A stretch of 32,916 nt of DNA, taken from contig NZ_VJYI01000046.1 of assembly GCF_008065375.1 (NCBI RefSeq), positions 1 to 32,916 on the forward strand, given 5' to 3'. The DNA is from Nonomuraea sp. SYSU D8015. Its GTDB lineage: Bacteria; Actinomycetota; Actinomycetes; Streptosporangiales; Streptosporangiaceae. The translations under genes and the position numbers were made by a program. Of this stretch, positions 29,799-32,916 are shown one piece after another. How positions within the stretch are numbered: the first letter of the stretch is position 1; each line of letters begins with the position of its first letter. Under the pieces are notes generated by a model. That model searched no databases. It saw only the letters and a program-made list of their open reading frames with translations, and was not told where the DNA came from.

Positions 29799-31145
29799 AT
29801 GGGGGAGTTCTCTGCCTTGAGCACGGACCTGACTGCGAGCCCCCAAGCAGCGACGGAGTTGCACCGCTACGCCGAGGCACTGCTCGCGCACCTCGCCGCC
29901 AATGGCACCGCGCCTCCACCGGTCGCGTTTCGTGACATACCCGGTTATTGGTTGCCTCCGGCCGTCGAAGCACTGGTCGCCATACTCTCCGGCGACGACC
30001 CTCTGGAGCCGCTGAGCCGGGCGGCCGCGCGTGACCAGCAGCGGACCGCGCTCTTCCTGTGCCTGGCGCTCGCGGTGTCCGGGCAGGGCAGCCGCATCCA
30101 CGCCTCCTGGCTCGGCACCGCCTTCGGTGAGCTGTCGCTCGACCGGCCGGTCACCCACGGCCAGCGCTCGTTGTGGCTGGCCGCCGCCCGGGGCGCGTAC
30201 GGCCCCGCCGGCAAGATCTTCGTCCTGCGCAAGCTCGATGCCCTGGCCGTCCAGGAGCACGCGGACCCCGAGGAATGGGTCCAGGCGCTGATCCCCGGGG
30301 AGCCGTCAGTCGTCGTGCCGCCGTCGCTGGCCGACTTTCCCGAGATGGCGGAGATTCCGGAGCTGGCCAAACCCTCCATGGCCGCCGACCGGCTGGCCAG
30401 GCTGCGTGGCCGGTGCGCGGAGATCACCTCAACGCGGCAGGCCGAGCACGACTCCACCGCCCCGCTCGACAACAGCTCCGGCAGCCCCGCCGCCACCTGG
30501 GCCGAGAACGAGCCGCTGGCCGTGCTCCGCTCGCTGGTCGGCGCGGGCGGCCCGGCCGGACCGATGGCCTCGCTCGTCACGTACCTGCTGGACGATCTGC
30601 GCCCCGGAGCCGACCCCCACCTGGCGGCGATCGCGCTGCACGTGGCGGCGCCGATCCTGCGTGGTGTGGCCGAGGAGCTCGAGGCCGACAGCCGGCTGGA
30701 GCCGCCCGCCACGCTCACCGTGCCGCTCCTCGGCCACCGCATCCACCTGCGGCCCGAGGGTCCCGACCGAGCCTCGCTGGCCGCGGCCGAGAACACCATC
30801 GTCACCGAGGGCATCATGCCGCGCCCCCGCCCGTGGGCCGCCATGGCGCTGATCGTGGTCGGGATCGCCTGTCTCGTCGGCGCGGTGCTGGCCAACAGCC
30901 TGCTCGCGGCCGCCGGCGTCGCCATGATCGGCCTGGCCGGCTGGCAGCTCTGGCAGCGCCGGCAGCTGGTCGCGGCCGACGCCCAATACGTGGCCGCCCA
31001 GGTCAGCGAGCTGCGGGAGCTGGCCGAGGCGGCGGTGTGGGCGCTGCACGCGTACGCCCGCGAATCGGACGCACGCGCAAAACAGGCCGCTGACGACGCA
31101 GCCGAGCTGACCCGGCTGGTCCGTCGCGGCCCGCGCGCTGCTTAG
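29799..31145 (+). CDS. Membrane-associated protein of unknown function
   Basis: A 448-residue protein with a largely helical, Ala/Leu-rich N-terminal three quarters, two adjacent membrane helices at about 347-387 (AAMALIVVGIACLVGAVLAN, then LLAAAGVAMIGLAGWQLW), and a short C-terminal coiled-coil-like tail (SELRELAEAAVWALHAYARE). No enzyme motif is recognised. The start is either ATG at 29799 with CGAGG upstream or TTG at 29817 with GGGGGAG upstream. It stands alone between argS and sepF, which are on opposite strands. Function unknown. Confidence 0.78.
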   Translation: MGEFSALSTDLTASPQAATELHRYAEALLAHLAANGTAPPPVAFRDIPGYWLPPAVEALVAILSGDDPLEPLSRAAARDQQRTALFLCLALAVSGQGSRIHASWLGTAFGELSLDRPVTHGQRSLWLAAARGAYGPAGKIFVLRKLDALAVQEHADPEEWVQALIPGEPSVVVPPSLADFPEMAEIPELAKPSMAADRLARLRGRCAEITSTRQAEHDSTAPLDNSSGSPAATWAENEPLAVLRSLVGAGGPAGPMASLVTYLLDDLRPGADPHLAAIALHVAAPILRGVAEELEADSRLEPPATLTVPLLGHRIHLRPEGPDRASLAAAENTIVTEGIMPRPRPWAAMALIVVGIACLVGAVLANSLLAAAGVAMIGLAGWQLWQRRQLVAADAQYVAAQVSELRELAEAAVWALHAYARESDARAKQAADDAAELTRLVRRGPRAA

Positions 31146-31193
31146 AAGTCGTCGGTATGCCGCCACCCGGTCGAGGCGGCGGCAGCCCGCCCA

Positions 31194-31577
31194 TCACGTC
31201 GTCTCGATCTCCACATGAGCCGGGGCCAGCAGGAAGACGCGGTCGGCGATGCGTTCGATCCGCCCCTCGCACCCGAAGGCCAGTCCGGCGGCGAAGTCCA
31301 CCATCCTCGTCGCCTCGGGCATCGCCATGCCGGAGACGTCCATGATCACCGTCTGTCCGTCACGGAAATGCTGACCGATCAACGGCGCGTCGTTGTACTT
31401 GAGCGGCTGGACCATCACGATGCGTGAGGAGTCGACGTTCGCGCGCCACCGCCTGGCGGCCCGCTCCGTCGCCGGGACGTACTCGTCCTCGTACTGCTCG
31501 TCGTCGTCATAGCCCTCGTCGTAGTGATCGACCCCGCTCAGGCCAAGGTAGCTCACCACCTTGCGCACTGCCCCCAT
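31194..31577 (-). CDS. sepF: SepF-family cell division protein (paralogue away from ftsZ)
   Basis: A 127-residue SepF-type protein: an N-terminal amphipathic segment (MGAVRKVVSYLGLSG) for membrane binding, an acidic Asp/Glu/Tyr linker, and the DUF552 core (SSRIVMVQPLKYNDAPLIGQ, then HFRDGQTVIMDVSGM, TRMVDFAAGLAFGCEGRIER and VFLLAPAHVEI). SepF anchors FtsZ and aligns the Z-ring. It is not in the dcw cluster: no ftsZ, ylmD/E or divIVA is nearby, so it is probably one of the additional actinomycete SepF paralogues. ATG with AAAGGAC upstream. Confidence 0.93.
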   Translation of the reverse strand: MGAVRKVVSYLGLSGVDHYDEGYDDDEQYEDEYVPATERAARRWRANVDSSRIVMVQPLKYNDAPLIGQHFRDGQTVIMDVSGMAMPEATRMVDFAAGLAFGCEGRIERIADRVFLLAPAHVEIETT

Positions 31578-31732
31578 CGGCTTGTCCTTTCCTCAGGAAC
31601 TCACCGTAATCGGCACGTCCCTACACATTGGACGGTAACCGACGATTCCGCATTCGCCACGCGACACGCCCAGGCCTAATTCCATTTTGTACAGCTTGCA
31701 GCCCGCTTGCATCCCGATATCCGCCCCCCGGA

Positions 31733-31746
31733 TACCATCGGCCACA
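31733..31746 (+). promoter_or_regulatory. Putative -10 box for leaderless phzF-like transcript
   Basis: TACCAT (31733-31738) lies 7 bases before the ATG at 31746; no Shine-Dalgarno is seen. The gap to the divergent sepF gene is 168 bases. Confidence 0.4.
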
Positions 31747-32510
31747 TGCACCTCTACACTGTGGACGCCTTCACCGGCACGGCTTTCCAGGGTAATCCTG
31801 CGGCTGTCTGCCTGCTGGACACTCCGGTCAGTGACGCTTGGATGCAGAGCGTAGCCGCCGAGATGAACCTCTCCGAGACCGCTTTCCTCCTCGGAGATTC
31901 GCTCCGCTGGTTCACCCCGGCCGTCGAAGTCACGCTCTGTGGTCATGCCACCTTGGCGACCGCGCATGTGCTCTATTCCACAGGGGCGGCGACGGGGCCA
32001 CTCGAATTCAAGACGGCCAGTGGCACGCTCACCGTGAATCGTCTCCCGGACGGCACCATCACCATGGATTTCCCGGCCAAGGAGGTGACAGCCGGCCCGG
32101 TGCCCGCCGGTCTGGAGAAAGCACTCGGCGTGACGCCTGTGTGGGTCGGAAAAAGCCAACTCGACCTGCTGGTGGAGGTGGACTCCGAGGAAACGGTGCG
32201 CTCCCTGTCGCCGGATATCGCCGCCCTGGCGGCCGTGGACGCGAGAGGCGTCATCGTCACGGCGCCGGGCACGGAGACGGATTTCGTCTCCCGCTTCTTC
32301 GCCCCCAACGTCGGGGTGTCGGAGGACCCAGTGACGGGCTCGGCGCACTGCGCGCTCTCGCCGTACTGGTCGGCGCGCCTGGGCCGGGCCTCGCTCGTCG
32401 GGGCTCAGCTGTCGGCCCGGGGCGGTCTGGTGCACGTGACGCTGGCCGGCGACCGCGTCCATCTGGCCGGCCGAGCCGTGACGGTCCTCTCCGGCACTCT
32501 GCATGTCTAG
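31746..32510 (+). CDS. PhzF-family isomerase/epimerase-like protein
   Basis: A 254-residue protein of the PhzF/diaminopimelate-epimerase-fold family. The family start HLYTVDAFTGTAFQGNPAAV is present, with catalytic Glu44 in MNLSETAFLL, VTLCGHATLATAHVL, SRFFAPNVGVSEDPVTGSAH and ALSPYWSARLG. PhzF itself isomerises a phenazine precursor, but most members have other or unknown substrates, and no phenazine genes are nearby. ATG at 31746 matches the family start; a longer frame to 31707 adds unrelated residues. It is divergent from sepF and is followed 9 bases after the stop by an AT-rich inverted repeat. Confidence 0.93.
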   Translation: MHLYTVDAFTGTAFQGNPAAVCLLDTPVSDAWMQSVAAEMNLSETAFLLGDSLRWFTPAVEVTLCGHATLATAHVLYSTGAATGPLEFKTASGTLTVNRLPDGTITMDFPAKEVTAGPVPAGLEKALGVTPVWVGKSQLDLLVEVDSEETVRSLSPDIAALAAVDARGVIVTAPGTETDFVSRFFAPNVGVSEDPVTGSAHCALSPYWSARLGRASLVGAQLSARGGLVHVTLAGDRVHLAGRAVTVLSGTLHV

Positions 32511-32519
32511 CGACCGTAC

Positions 32520-32555
32520 CTTACTTTAAGCAATCATGTGACGGCTCAAAGTAAG
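32520..32555 (+). terminator. AT-rich inverted repeat after the phzF-like gene
   Basis: CTTACTTT-a-AGC ... GCT-c-AAAGTAAG followed by TTTCT: an 8-bp perfect outer stem, one mismatch, then 3 bp. It can act as a terminator for the plus strand. The low-GC arms are unusual here and also resemble a regulator operator. Confidence 0.5.
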
Positions 32556-32755
32556 TTTCTCCGTCGGGCGCGCCTCCGGTCCCCTCACCATCGCCCAGAC
32601 CGCCCATTTCGCCCACCGCTCCGGCGCCCAGGCGTGACGGAGCGGCCAGAGACACGACGCGGCCTACAGTCCCGCTTCAGCCCGCCTTCGAAGGGCTCCG
32701 GCGCCCTGAGCCTCAGATGGGCCCCACGCGCCTGCCAGAGCGCCCTCAGAACGCA
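32556..32755. other. Gap between the phzF-like gene and the rRNA terminator
   Basis: About 200 bases without a credible gene; the open frames here are GC-bias artefacts. No further structure seen. Confidence 0.5.
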
Positions 32756-32786
32756 GAAAGGCCCCGACGCGCGAGGCGTCGGGGCC
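32756..32786 (-). terminator. rRNA operon terminator
   Basis: GGCCCCGACGC-gcgag-GCGTCGGGGCC is a perfect 11-bp stem with a 5-base loop (32760-32786). On the minus strand it is followed by TTTC. It lies 16 bases after the 5S 3' end. Confidence 0.9.
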
Positions 32787-32802
32787 CTTCCTATCAAAGA
32801 TT

Positions 32803-32916
32803 GTCCGGCGGTGACCTACTCTCCCACACCCTCCCGAGTGCAGTACCATCGGCGCAGAGAAGCTTAACTTCCGGGTTCGGAATGTAACCGGGTGTTTCCT
32901 TCCCGCCATAACCGCC
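32803..32916 (-). rRNA. rrf: 5S ribosomal RNA (5' end just beyond the window)
   Basis: The minus strand carries the 5S core CCCGGTTACATTCCGAACCC, then GGAAGTTAAGCTTCTCTGCG, CCGATGGTACTGCACTCGGG and GTGTGGGAGAGTAGGTCACC, ending in GCCGGACAA. About 114 bases are present; pairing of the ends suggests only a few 5' bases are missing. It is the last gene of an rRNA operon that enters from the right, followed by a strong terminator. The 3' end is placed by the terminal helix and may be off by two or three bases. Confidence 0.95.

Noticed and set aside
32585..32909. Short minus-strand frames at the right end
   Set aside because: They cross the rRNA terminator and 5S rRNA and are artefacts.

Overview
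This window looks like the chromosome of a high-GC filamentous actinomycete, most likely a member of the Streptosporangiales such as Nonomuraea. That placement is inferred from very high GC, many GTG/TTG starts, actinobacterial families (DUF3263, DUF1707, SepF, an HrcA/CIRCE-type groEL, a mycosin-like protease, a CtpE-type ATPase) and apparently leaderless genes. No phage, insertion sequence or CRISPR array is visible. It reads mostly as core and semi-core chromosome.

Layout. (1) 1-3324, all on the minus strand: the 5' end of groEL behind two CIRCE operators, a cold-shock protein, a ubiquitin-fold sulfur carrier ending in Gly-Gly, a threonine-synthase-family PLP enzyme preceded by a SAM-I riboswitch, and an ECF-like sigma factor. 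From memory, the thrC-like/sulfur carrier/csp/groEL order resembles a conserved Streptomyces block. (2) 3356-6500: trehalose synthesis (otsA on plus, otsB on minus) around a small secreted protein, plus a DUF3263 gene. (3) 6640-10883, plus strand: a SAM hydrolase of the DUF62 family, a secreted protein coupled to a mycosin-like S8 protease, and a DUF35/thiolase acyl-CoA pair behind a KstR2-like palindrome. (4) 11214-16961, minus: a complete oligopeptide/dipeptide ABC importer (oppA-B-C-D-F) with a strong hairpin between oppA and oppB. (5) 17436-19227: a two-gene polysaccharide/teichoic-acid-type ABC exporter. (6) 19228-21166: a LexA/SOS-like box before a 57-codon ORF, a candidate structured small RNA with a textbook intrinsic terminator, and a Gly/Leu-rich secreted protein. 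(7) 21480-23618: a KamA-like radical SAM aminomutase homologue divergent from a DUF1707 membrane-stress-type protein. (8) 23619-24596: about 1 kb of low-complexity G/C-rich sequence with no credible gene. (9) 24597-29695: plsX, a CtpE-like P-type ATPase and argS, the last two overlapping by 4 bp. (10) 29799-32916: a membrane protein of unknown function, a stand-alone sepF paralogue, a PhzF-family gene, and the terminator and 5S rRNA of an rRNA operon entering from the right on the minus strand.

The most interesting unit is 1001-2688. A SAM-sensing riboswitch controls an enzyme annotated by homology as threonine synthase, followed directly by a sulfur-carrier protein. That wiring fits homocysteine/methionine synthesis from O-phosphohomoserine and a protein thiocarboxylate better than threonine synthesis. 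Other items worth checking are the SOS-box mini-gene, the candidate small RNA at 19680-19787, the KstR2-like operator, and a recurring pattern of TANNNT boxes 7-8 bp before starts that lack a Shine-Dalgarno sequence.

All calls come from reading the sequence. No database search or folding program was run, so family names rest on recognised motifs and operator or RNA calls on pattern matches.
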